From the NCBI GenBank assembly GCA_002633025.1, contig NMRB01000379.1, positions 294,691-358,690 on the forward strand: a stretch of 64,000 nt of DNA, in the 5' to 3' direction. The first letter of the stretch is position 1. Every line of letters begins with the position of its first letter. This DNA is from Notospermus geniculatus (lineage: Eukaryota; Nemertea; Pilidiophora; Heteronemertea; Lineidae). Positions 21,759-31,884 of this stretch are shown piece by piece. The notes below the pieces were generated by a model. The model saw nothing but the letters and a program-made list of their open reading frames with translations. It did not search any database and was not told where the DNA came from. The translations under genes were made by a program, and so were the position numbers.

Positions 21759-22851
21759 TGTATTTTAAACTTTGAAATTTATCTTTCGTTTCCACTTCGT
21801 ATCTACGAAGTGGAAATTTGAAAATTCAAGATGCACCGTAATTCTTTCTGTCTCATATGACATGCTAAAAGACGCACTGGCAGCAGGGACATTTGTGGTA
21901 CCAACCATCTCCAGAAATTAAATTAGGTCCTTGAGATGAAGTTGAATTTCCTATTTCGTACTTTGTTTTTCGTCAAATTTGCGAAACCTCCCTATTGACG
22001 CATCGACTATATGTCCACCCGCAACCTTTCACAAGAACTTCGAACGACTGAGTTTTAACCGAAAATATGAATTGGGGCACCTTTTAAATCGTCTCGTAAG
22101 TGCAAAAGGCTTACTCTGTGTGTAGAACCTAGGAATGCCGATAAGTTCATGATTTGGTTGATACCTGCAAACCATCGATAAAATATCGAGTTGCAGGTTT
22201 GCGAGGTTTGCCTCCAACAAGAATCGCACCTGATGATTTAGATTGGGAAGGAGACCCGGCAGGATGTTGGTATGTGGCGATTTCAGTCGGTACACAAAAG
22301 TGCCTGACTTTCTCCCAAGATCTTGTTAAAGGCATTCGTTGTGAGTGCCTAACGTTGAGAAGGATATTTGGTAATTGATGAGCTCGATATCCGACCGTTC
22401 TTTTCATGTAAAAGTGGCTGGCCAGCGTACCAAATTTTCTGATTTTCCATGAGAGTCATGCACTGTAAAAAATCGTCCGGTCCCATGGGTACAAATACTG
22501 ACTTACCCAACCTAGGTCAGTTTGACCCGAAAGCTGCTCATGGGTGCCACCACCATACGGGTAACAATCGTAGCCAAAGTGACCTATGAAACTGGTCATT
22601 TAGAGAACCAAAGAAAAGTTATCTAAATCTACAACGCTGCCGAAACTGGTCATTATCGGTTACTGTAACCTAAGGACCTATTCATACCCGAAGAACAAAT
22701 ACATGTATTCTGCGGGTACCATGAACCGATTCTCTTGTACCCATTTAAAGAACCCCCCTGGCAAACGGGTCCAGTCAGGGGGCAAGGAATGAGCCCATAT
22801 GGGTTTCTCGAGCTTATTAGTTTTTACACCCTGTAGCATTGTGACGTGAGA

Positions 22852-23031
22852 CCGGTGTAACGTTTTTGAGTGTTCCCTATCTGTGAGTGTTCCCCTCGTA
22901 TTGTCCGACGGAATAAGCTGCGACTTGACAATAGGGAACTCATAGAGAAACGTGGCGTTCTGTCCGTCAGCCGAAGGTTTCCTAAACAATATGGCGGGGA
23001 AAGCACTGACACACGGCAGATGTAACACCGG
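22852..23031. mobile_element. Palindromic MITE, dispersed copy
   Basis: Begins CCGGTGTAACGTTTTTGAG and ends GGCAGATGTAACACCGG. It is inverted relative to the copies after R10 and R12 and lies in receptor-free sequence. Confidence 0.65.
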
Positions 23032-23566
23032 CAAATAGAAAACTGCAGAAAAAAACGGTACATAACTTAGCCTATGCACAGTCTGTGCACGTACATGTAT
23101 GTATAGGCTTCCACTGTAAACATTTTTGGAGGAAAAGCACTCAGGTTGCCAGCTGATATCTACCTGTGCCAGGTCATTCATAACCATCTAAATACAATAT
23201 TTTTTATGATGAACCTATGAAAACACGCGCAGCCGATATTTTTTTTTACCTTCGGAGTGATAATGATGGAAGCTGTGTTGGCGTGTACATTAGCTACATG
23301 TACATGTACATTCAATGCATTCCATCAGTCTACAGGGTGTATCAAGCAAATTCTACCGAATTTAAACTTTCTTGAAATACCCGCATATTAAAAGGAGATA
23401 AAAGTAGGCCTATTTTTCAACCCCATTGTATGACATCGGCCTTGTCAGCAAACATGTTGAAGATGGGTCACTGAAAACATTTCATAAGCCGACGGCCTCA
23501 CTGATCAGTAATGGCATGCAGTTACCGTAGTATGAAGTTTCATTCTACTAAAGTGTAGTAGTCAAT

Positions 23567-23826
23567 AAGGGAGTAAAAAATAAAAGCGGAAAATAAGAAG
23601 TGGGAAATTTTGGAATTTTACGCGAATTTTTCAATTTCTCAAATTGGGTGAACATTTTTTCCCATTTTGAGAAATTTTCTTAAAATGACATGACATTTTG
23701 TCTGATTTTTCGGGCGATATTTCTCAAAATGGGAAAAAAATTCTACCAAGTTGAGAAATTGAAAAATTCGCGCAAAATGCCAAAATTTCCCACTTCTTAT
23801 TTTCCTCTTTTATTTCTTACTCCCTT
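23567..23826. repeat. Foldback element of about 260 bp
   Basis: AAGGGAGTAAAAAATAAAAG on the left mirrors CTTTTATTTCTTACTCCCTT on the right. Most of each arm of about 110 bp pairs, including GAAGTGGGAAATTTTGG/CCAAAATTTCCCACTTC and CATTTTGAGAAATTTTC. Confidence 0.75.
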
Positions 23827-24019
23827 CAAAAGGAGTAGGAGTAATCAGCCGCGGTTATTGCCAAAAGATGGCAGCACTAAGTTCTAGCGGACATCTTGAT
23901 TGGTGTTCAATCAAGCATGAGTGGGTCCGCTAGGACATAGACATAGACATAGAATTGGGCCGTGGTGACACCTATTGGTCAACTGACTGAAGTGACAGCT
24001 CCTATGTCGAGGTAGGACA

Positions 24020-24054
24020 GTCATGATTATGTAGTACATGTACATAATCATGAC
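24020..24054. repeat. Short perfect palindrome
   Basis: GTCATGATTATGTA and TACATAATCATGAC are exact reverse complements separated by seven bases, continuing into a TGACGTCA word. Confidence 0.7.
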
Positions 24055-24497
24055 GTCACTGTACAACAGCTTTAGGCCTTCATGTAACGGTGAGCTCCAT
24101 CAAACTGACTTAGTCCATGGGTGGAGACATCGGCCTCATAAGGGCAATTCTTTCAAGATCAGCACCGACAAAAATCCCGCATATTTCCCAATTTCCCATC
24201 GCGGCTCTGATTCAACATCTAAGAATAGCGCTACCAATTATGGCTCCTAGCTAGCACTGGCCACGGAATTCGTTGATTCAAGCCGCGTAGGACTGGCCGA
24301 GCTCATAATCCAGCAGTTCTGCCTTGGGATAGGGTCGGTTCAGAACTCGTCTGAGGATACCTCGCCGGTTAGCATCCTCAGAACACAGTGAAATCCTTCA
24401 TTCCGTGTCACAGATACGTCAAGTTCAGGCATTAGACAGATGCTTTCTCGACTCGAGATATCATTATCTCAAATACAAGATATTTCAGTTTCAAAGA

Positions 24498-24800
24498 TCG
24501 TCATCAGGAAAGAACAGAGCTGAGGTACAAGGTTTACTAAGCCTCCTATTGGTTGCCTCTTTGTTCCTAATCACGACCTTACCGTATTCCGTCATCTGGG
24601 GTCTTTTTGACAGCGTGGATTATCTCAATGTTCGATATTCCTTTTTAACGACGGAAAACGATTTCAAAGCCTTCTTGGCACTTGGGCTGGCTTCCACGTC
24701 GATATCTCTCGCTAACCACAGCTTTAACTTTCTTATATATGTGTGTACATTAAAAACATTTCAAAATGAATTGAAAAGGGTGCTTAAATCGACCATATGA
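24498..24800 (+). pseudogene. R15: 3' GPCR fragment (loop 3 to C-terminus)
   Basis: One hundred codons from SSSGKNRAEVQ to KRVLKSTI, closest to R6 and the R3/R5 subtype. It starts at the identical codon as R6 but is joined to a different upstream sequence, a repeat also present at 30172-30262. The frame is open through the junction to 24405, so a 131-codon frame exists, but there is no promoter-like module. It marks the left edge of the large duplicated block that carries R16 and R17. Confidence 0.85.
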
Positions 24801-25027
24801 GGTAAAGAGGAATTCTATTTCCTTTTGCGGCATCGGCTGGTATTCATAAAAGAGGGCAAATGCCTTTACTTCAAGTTTTGTGGTACATTTAATTTGGACC
24901 TCGCTGTGCAAATCTTTAGTAAAGCATTTGGTAACTATTTCATGTATGAATACCACCCATTATTTGGAATGTTCCAACCTCGCAATTCAGCGGTAAAAGG
25001 AACACACTCATATGACGTCAAGTAGTA

Positions 25028-25447
25028 CCATAAAGGAATCAACCATAAAGGTTCAACTGACAAATTTAGCATTTTATAAATGTGGACAATATCCCTTTAA
25101 AACCAAACAGATTTGCATTCTGACGTTTCCATGTGATAGGCAAGACCCTTCTGCACATTCACTGCAAATTTTGTTGAATTCCGACATTGAATAGGCTGAC
25201 GTACATTTGTACATGGAACACTAATTGTGCTGAAAATACATGTAGCTCAGTTATCGTCAGAAATGGAATTCAAAGCATGAAGTTGACAGGTTCATGTACC
25301 TCTTCACCACAAAAAAAGTTGAAGCTCGTGCCTATTACGTAAAGCCAGAATTCAGGCAGTGAGAGACATCTGGTGGCAACACAGGAAGTGTATCCCTCAG
25401 TAAGCTCATCGTTCGCAGTTAAACCTTTATGGTTGATTCCTTTATGG
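25028..25447. mobile_element. MITE with CCATAAAGGAATC termini and 5-bp TAGTA duplication
   Basis: The termini CCATAAAGGAATCAACCATA and its inverse TATGGTTGATTCCTTTATGG are perfect for at least 20 bases. TAGTA stands on each side (25023-25027 and 25448-25452). The homologous place downstream of R7 (about 10206-10215) reads AAGTAGTACTCT without the element, a clean empty site. No coding capacity. Confidence 0.85.
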
Positions 25448-25985
25448 TAGTACTCTACACCAGGCAAGCAGAAAAGCTGGTAGCGTACCGTCCGAGTTGA
25501 TTTCAGGCTCTCTGCGCTGCAGACCTAATACATCAGATCAGAAGTTATAACCTGTAGGTCATATACATATTCAGTATTAAAATATTAGCGAATTGTTTTT
25601 TTTAAGGTTTCTATTGATAATGATTTTCTATTGTTTCCAAGCTATTTAAGCCTACGTTTATTTTGTAACAAGGTATTTCAGTTATAGGCAGGTGTGACGG
25701 CCTTCATCAAACATGCTTCAGGCAGAAAACAGATTCTTCAACATGGTTGACTGGCGCAGGGGCAGATTGTTTGACAGCTCTTTCTATACTGTAACTAACC
25801 ACTGCTACAACGTTCAAACTTCGGTTGTTCACCACACCGTCTAAGTTGTATGTTCGTTGTTTCACGACTTTTCATGTCACTTTTCATCCACATTCAAAAT
25901 GATATCGGCGATGCTAGAGCGGAACGATCATTTATAAGATACAGAAACTACGGTACAACCAGACAGGCACCAATATCCGAAGGAA

Positions 25986-27104
25986 ATGTCGGGAAAGCAA
26001 CTGCAAGACGTTGGAGATCGAGTCGAGGTATGTTGCGACCAGGTGCCGACAATGTCTTCGTCGGTGACAACAGATTTGACCGTCAGGAGTATCTTCTTTG
26101 AGGTAGTTCAAGCTTTATCAAACATCGTCAACAGGTACCTTCTGGGAGTCGTTGTCATTTTAGGCATCTTTGGTAACCTTCTTTCTATTGTGGTCTTTAG
26201 TCGAGTGGGAGGGAAGGATCGCAGAACCACGACGTACCTCCTCCCTCTCGCTGTGGCAGACCTTGTTGCCCTACTCTACGGCTTGTGGTCCTGGATCCGC
26301 ACTGGCATACATGGACACACGAACGGCTACTATTACATGGACAATGTGCTTTCAGTTGAGGCTAGGGTGGCCTGTAAAACGATACGGTACATCAACAGAA
26401 CCATGACCTGTGTATCTTCATACATCATCGTAGCCTATACGTTAGAACGTTGCATTGGCGTCTGGTTCCCTTTATTCGTCAGAATTCTTGTCACAACAAC
26501 GAGGCGTCGCATCATCATTATACTAATTTTCGCCTCCATGTTCGCTGTGAATGTGCCAGTCCTTGTTTATTATGATGTGTATGACTGGTCACATTCAGGA
26601 GATCCTGGCTGCTTTTTCTCCATCCAAGAGCTGACCACACTCGAGACGTTTTTACTCGTCGAAGTTATGGACGTACTTCTGCCGTACAGTATCCCTTGGG
26701 TGATAATATTTGTAGCCAGTGTCCTGATTATTTTTCGCGTTTGGAGGTCACGTGGTGATGAAATCTCGTCCTCAGGAAAAAATAGAGCTGAGGCACAGGG
26801 TTTATTAAACCTCCTCCTGGTTGCCTTTTTGTGCCTAATCACGACCTTACCGTATGCAATCATCTGGGGTCTGTTTGATAGCGTCGAGCATCTCAATGTT
26901 CGATTTTCCTTTTTAACCACGGAAAATGATTACAAAGCCTTCTTCTCACTTGGGCTGACTTCCACGTCGATATCTCTCGCTAATCACAGCTTTAACTTTG
27001 TTATATATGTGTGTACTTTAAAAACATTTCAAAATGAATTGAAAAGATTGAAAGTATATCCTTGTTGGAATGAGAATTTCTGCAGCAGGAGTTATTTTTT
27101 GTGA
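25986..27104 (+). CDS. R16: intact class A GPCR, duplicate of R8
   Basis: Single exon of 372 residues with the R8-type N-terminus (MSGKQLQDVGDRVEVCCDQ), the extra loop-3 codon (RGDEISSSG) and the cysteine-bearing tail KVYPCWNENFCSRSYFL. Relative to R8 one codon is lost in the tail (KRLKVY for KRSLKVY). Substitutions include Asp to Asn before TM3 (MDNVLSV), Ala to Thr in TM3 and Gly to Arg before TM7 (LNVRFSF). The frame is intact and motif residues are retained, so both duplicates are probably functional. Confidence 0.9.
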   Translation: MSGKQLQDVGDRVEVCCDQVPTMSSSVTTDLTVRSIFFEVVQALSNIVNRYLLGVVVILGIFGNLLSIVVFSRVGGKDRRTTTYLLPLAVADLVALLYGLWSWIRTGIHGHTNGYYYMDNVLSVEARVACKTIRYINRTMTCVSSYIIVAYTLERCIGVWFPLFVRILVTTTRRRIIIILIFASMFAVNVPVLVYYDVYDWSHSGDPGCFFSIQELTTLETFLLVEVMDVLLPYSIPWVIIFVASVLIIFRVWRSRGDEISSSGKNRAEAQGLLNLLLVAFLCLITTLPYAIIWGLFDSVEHLNVRFSFLTTENDYKAFFSLGLTSTSISLANHSFNFVIYVCTLKTFQNELKRLKVYPCWNENFCSRSYFL

Positions 27105-28178
27105 GTAATTTTTTTGAATTTCCTCACAACGAAAACAGTCAGCTACACTGTTTCGAAAGTGGAGGAACGCTGTCGACATACAGTAGGCCTAAGGATCTTC
27201 ATTGGCATGGTTTCATTCGTATCAGCATTCCCTTGGGTTTTGGCTCAGTTAACCAGTCAGCCGAGATTGTCGAAGTGCTATAGAGTGGCGTCTGTCTGTC
27301 AGTCTTTCAGTCCGTCCGTCCATCTGTTCACTTATTACATAAGGGTTGGTACTTTGTTTGAGCGTTTTACGAGAACTACCTGAGTAAGTTCGACGTTACC
27401 TTTACTGCCATCAGAGATGCACTGCAGTGATTTAAATGAAAGGTCGCCAAGTAAGTCCTCAATAGCAAAAACGTTTTTTTTCTTAGTCAGTAGTTATGTC
27501 GCAAAGGAAAGTTTCCGATCATGTGTTCGTCCAAAGGTATAGAGACACTGAACATTGTTTTATATTTCAGGAAGTCATGTAGTCGAAAATTTACGATCAC
27601 CGATCAGCAATTTGTACGTGTTGAACGTGCACACGAATACACACGTGATAAATGTATGCATTATATGTAGATCCTTTACTTTAATTTGTTTTATTGTGCT
27701 GGATGCCAAATACATTAAAATCTATCACCATCAAAAATTGTAACATGTGGGCAACATATACGAATATCTGTTTTAAACACTGTAAGAATCTTTTTTGAGC
27801 TTTTCTATTGATAGTAGTTTTCTCTTGTTTCCAAGGCATTTTCGTTTCATATCAAGGTATTTCAATTAGACGCATGTGTGACTGTCTCCATCATAATATG
27901 ATGCGTCAGGCAGGACATAATGTTAGATCCTTTAAGTGGATTGATTGGATTGATTCAGACCTCATTGCTGTCCACCAACCGACCACTGCTTGCTGTAACA
28001 TTCTCACTTGAACTTCGGTTGTTGTTCAGCCCTGTCTAGTTTGTCTGTTTTGTTTCACGAAGACCACAACTTTTGTTTCTCGTCGTACTTCTTATTGGAA
28101 TTAACAACTCGATCGACGATACCAAAACACAATGTTCATTAACCGAATTGCACAACCCGACACCAACATCTGAGAGAA

Positions 28179-29264
28179 ATGTCGGGTAAACAGCTGCAAG
28201 AAGTTGGAGACCGAACCGAGCTATGTTGTCACCAGGCGCCGGCGACGTTTCAACTAATTATCAAAGACAGGGCCGACAGGAGTATCTTCACTGAGGTGAT
28301 TCATGCGTTATCAAACATCGTCAACAGGTACCTTCTGGGAGTCGTTGTCATTTTAGGCATATTTGGAAACCTTCTTTCCATTATCGTCTTTAGTCGAGTG
28401 GGCGGAAAGGATCGCAGGACCACGACGTATCTCTTCTCCCTTGCTGTGGCAGACCTTGTTGCTCTACTGTACGGCTTGTGGTCCTGGATCCGCACTGGCA
28501 TTCACAGACACACGAATGGCTACTATTACATGGACGATATATTTTCAATCGAGGCTACGGTGGCCTGTAAAACGATCCGCTACTTTAACAGAGCCATGAC
28601 GTGTGTATCTTCGTACATCATCGTAGCCTATACGTTAGAACGTTGCATTGGCGTCTGGTTCCCTTTATACGTCAGAGTTCTTGTCACAACAACGAGGCGT
28701 CGCTTTATCCTTGCACTAATTTATGCTTCCATGTTTGCTTTGAATGTCCCAGTCCTTGTTTACTACGATGTGTATGATTGGCCCCAAACAGGCGACCCTG
28801 GCTGCTTTTTCTACACCCCAGAAATGACCTCACTCGAAACGTTTCTCCTTGTCGAAATCTTGGACGTCCTTCTTCCGTTCAGTATCCCTTGGGTGATGAT
28901 ATTTCTCCAAAGTATCCTGATTATTGTTCGCGTATGGAGGTCACGTGGTGAAATCTCGTCCTCAGGGAAGAACAGAGCTGAGGTACAAGGTTTGTTAAAC
29001 CTTCTTCTTGTCGCTTTGTTGTGCCTCATCACAACCTTACCGTATTCCGTCGTGTGGAGCCTGTGTGACAGCGTAGAGTATCTCAATGTTAAATATTCCT
29101 TTTTAACCACGGAAAACGATTACAAAGCCTTCTTCGCACTTGGGCTGACTTCCACGTCGATATCTCTCGCTAACCACAGCTTTAACTTCGTAATATATGC
29201 GTGTACATTAAAAACATTTCAAAATGAATTGAAAAAGATGCTGAAGTTGACGCACATGAGGTGA
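28179..29264 (+). CDS. R17: intact class A GPCR, near-identical duplicate of R9
   Basis: Single exon of 361 residues differing from R9 at two positions only (Thr for Ile in SIFTEV; Val for Phe in VRVLVTTTRRR). The Phe of R9 looks derived, because nearly all other copies have Val. At least 900 bases of 5' flank match the region upstream of R9 almost base for base. The 3' flank also matches up to the point where the duplication ends inside a MITE at about 29546. Confidence 0.92.
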   Translation: MSGKQLQEVGDRTELCCHQAPATFQLIIKDRADRSIFTEVIHALSNIVNRYLLGVVVILGIFGNLLSIIVFSRVGGKDRRTTTYLFSLAVADLVALLYGLWSWIRTGIHRHTNGYYYMDDIFSIEATVACKTIRYFNRAMTCVSSYIIVAYTLERCIGVWFPLYVRVLVTTTRRRFILALIYASMFALNVPVLVYYDVYDWPQTGDPGCFFYTPEMTSLETFLLVEILDVLLPFSIPWVMIFLQSILIIVRVWRSRGEISSSGKNRAEVQGLLNLLLVALLCLITTLPYSVVWSLCDSVEYLNVKYSFLTTENDYKAFFALGLTSTSISLANHSFNFVIYACTLKTFQNELKKMLKLTHMR

Positions 29265-29546
29265 ATAGGAATTCTGCCGCTAGAGTTTCTGATCTGTTTG
29301 TGAAATCTTTTTTTTTCTTCAATTTTTCAATATAACTGTCAATTGCAAAATGACAAATTGCCCATTACTCCAGTTCACTTAGATTATTCGGTCGAGGTGG
29401 GTTAAATTAGTGAATCAGACGCCGATACGTGCAAGTCTTCTGATGCAGGCGTTAAAATGCTGTTGTTACACTCTTAGCCAAAAAGGTTCTTTAGGGGTTC
29501 TTTGTGCCTCACCAGAGGAACCCCAAGGTTCTATATAGAACCTTCT

Positions 29547-30343
29547 AGAACGCTTGTCCGAAAAAGAAGTTACATGTACTTTTGGATCTCGAGTTGAGAT
29601 CTTTGAAACTCGGTAAGAATAGGCAACGGATATCTCAAGTGTCAACCCAAAGTGTTGGACCTTTCAACCCTACTGCTGGGTTGTTTCTAACCAAACTCCA
29701 TGGTTGCATCAACCCAACAGTTGAGTTTTTGGTCCTGATTGCATAACTTCGCAATCTGCAAAGACCGCAACTCTTAACTTCCGTAGGCCGAGAAGCTACA
29801 TGTTTGTAGAGTTCAGTTGGATGGGGTATACCAATACACAGCACAAAATCCTTTGTATGGTTGAGAGAAAACCGATGTTGTACAATTATTGTTTTTATAA
29901 TTCTGAAAGGGAAACATTCACAAATTTGTGTCTCAGATTTCAAACCTAGTTTATCAACATTCTTATGTGTTTGCTTTCGTGAATCAGCATTTCTGTATTA
30001 AATGTTTGCGAATTACAACATTGTTATCTGGTCAGGTCGGAACTGGTGGCCCGCACTGATCCAGTTTATTTGCGATGACCAATATCTCGGTTCGATATTA
30101 TTGATATCTCAAGCGCGAGATACGTTGTGCATCGGAGGCTTAACACGCAATTTGTCTCAAGTGGTGTCACAGATACGTCAAGTTCAGGCATTAGACAGAT
30201 GCTTTCTCGACTCGAGATATCATTATCTCAAATACAAGATATTTCAGTTTCAAAGAGCGCTTTAACACACCACTTGTCTCAAGTGGAGACGAATATTCTG
30301 TGTGTGCCTCGTTTCAATCAGTGATGGACACCGAAACACTAAA
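29547..30343. other. Spacer between R17 and R18 with TCTCGAGATATC-rich repeat
   Basis: After the duplication boundary there are CAACCCAA/TTGGGTT repeats (29640-29730) and then sequence rich in inverted words such as CTCGAGATATC and CACTTGTCTCAAGTGG. Part of it (30172-30262) is the same sequence that precedes fragment R15. Confidence 0.55.
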
Positions 30344-30357
30344 GGCAAGGTCTAACG

Positions 30358-30467
30358 GTAAGCCAGTGTTTTTAGCCATGACGGTACATGTATTATGGCA
30401 AAAAATTGGCTGATCTTCTGGTTTCGCCGAAAGTAAGCTGACTTGGAACTTTTGTTTTATTGTGCAG
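30358..30467 (+). other. Possible short 5' UTR intron upstream of R18
   Basis: A donor (TCTAACG|GTAAGCC) and an acceptor with pyrimidine tract (TTTTATTGTGCAG|GATGCC) enclose 110 bases. The homologous place upstream of R2 (1398-1482) also has GT...TTTCTCTTTGCAG|GATGC. In R10 and R12 the donor GGTAAGTC persists but the acceptor AG is changed (TTGTGGTGGATGCC), and in R9/R17 it is TTGTGCTGGATGCC. If real it would be a leader intron used only by some copies; no transcript evidence is available. Confidence 0.3.
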
Positions 30468-30928
30468 GATGCCAAGTACATGTACATTAATTTATCACCA
30501 TCGCCAAATAATAACGTATTGATCACATACACGAATATCAATCAGTTCTAAACAGTGAAGTTGTTTTGAGATTTTCTATTAATATTAATTTTCTACTGAT
30601 TAAGCCCACTTTCATTTCGTATCAAGGTCTTTCAATTTAATGCATGTGTGACTGTCTCCGTCATAATATGCATAATATGTAGATCCTTTAACATGCTGGA
30701 CTAGCATTGCAGTGGAAGATTAACTCATACCCTCTTTTCTATATCCCAACTGACCACTCCCAACATTCCCAATATTGGTTGTTGGTCAGCACTGTCTAGT
30801 GGTTTGTTTTTTACAATGTATTTCATTAAGACTACAGCTTTTGTTAATGATACTTTCTATCCACATAAACAACTCTATCGGTGATACCAAATTCAGAATT
30901 GCACACCCGGTACCAACATCTGAGAGAA

Positions 30929-31884
30929 ATGTCGGGTAAACAGCTGCAAGAAGTTGAAGACCGAACCGAGCTATCATGTTGTCACCAGGCGCCGGCGACG
31001 TATCCACTGGTCATAAAAGATTGGAGCGACAGGAGTGTCTTCTTCGACGTAGTTCAGGTATTATCAAACATCGTCAACAGGTACCTTCTGGGAGTCATTG
31101 TAATTTTAGGTATCTTTGGTAATCTTCTTTCCATTGTTGTCTTTAGTCGAGTGAGAGGGAAGGATCACAGAACCACGACGTACCTCCTCCCCCTTGCTGT
31201 GGCAGACCTTGTCTCTTTACTGTACGCCTTGTGGTCCTGGATCCGCACTGGCATAGGTTCACACACGAATGGCTACTATTACATGGACGATATATTTTCA
31301 ATCGAGGCTACGGTGGCCTGTAAAACGATCCGCTACTTCAACAGAACCATGACGTGTGTATCGTCATACATCATCGTAGCCTACACGTCAGAACGTTGCA
31401 TTGGCGTCTGGTTCCCTTTATACGTCAGAGTTCTTGTCACAACAACAAGGCGTCGATTCATCATAATATTCATTGTTGCTTTTATGTTCGCTCTGAATGT
31501 ACCAGTCCTTGTTTATTATGAAGTATTTAACTGGTCACAATCAGGAGATCCTGCTTGCTTTTTCTACAGCCCAGAGATGACCTCACTCGAAATGTTTTTC
31601 CTTACTAAAATCATGGACGTACTTCTTCCCTACAGCATCCTTTGGGTGGTAATATTCGTTGCAAGTTTCCTCATTGTATTTCGCGTATGGAAATCACGTG
31701 ATGAAATCTCGTCCGCAGGAAAGAACAGAGCTGAGGTACAAGGTTTGTTAAGCCTCCTCCTGGTTGCCTTATTGTACCTGGTCACGACCTTACCGTATTC
31801 CATCATATGGAGTCTTTGTGAGAACATCGTATATCTAAATGTTCAATATTTCTTTTTAACCACTGAAAGTGATTACGAAGCCCT
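30929..31884 (+). pseudogene. R18: class A GPCR truncated before TM7 at an assembly N
   Basis: Starts MSGKQLQEVEDRTELSCCHQ, with an extra Ser relative to ELCC, and is open through TM1-TM6 with family motifs. In LERC the Leu is replaced (YTSERC), and loop 3 is the R10-type SAGKN. At 31885 there is a single N, after which the sequence is unrelated and TM7 is missing. The gene may be complete in the animal and simply broken by a contig join; alternatively it is truncated. Its upstream 650 bases are duplicated at 21109-21758. Confidence 0.75.

Larger units (their letters stand above)
21759..24497. other. Receptor-free, repeat-rich stretch between R14 and R15
   Basis: Holds a small CCACTTCGTA/TACGAAGTGG palindrome (about 21790), a CACTGTAAAAAAT-type repeat start (22450), the MITE at 22852, the foldback at 23567 and the palindrome at 24020. 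The final 88 bases (24410-24497) repeat at 30172. A 74-codon frame at 22154-22378 resembles nothing I recognise and is not called a gene. Confidence 0.6.
24498..29546 (+). repeat. Segmental duplication, right copy (R15, R16, R17)
   Basis: Counterpart of 9685-14675. It begins at the R15 breakpoint codon and ends after ACCTTCT inside a truncated copy of the AGGTTCTTTAGGGG MITE, where unrelated sequence follows. The boundary inside a transposable element shows the MITE was present before the duplication. Confidence 0.85.
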
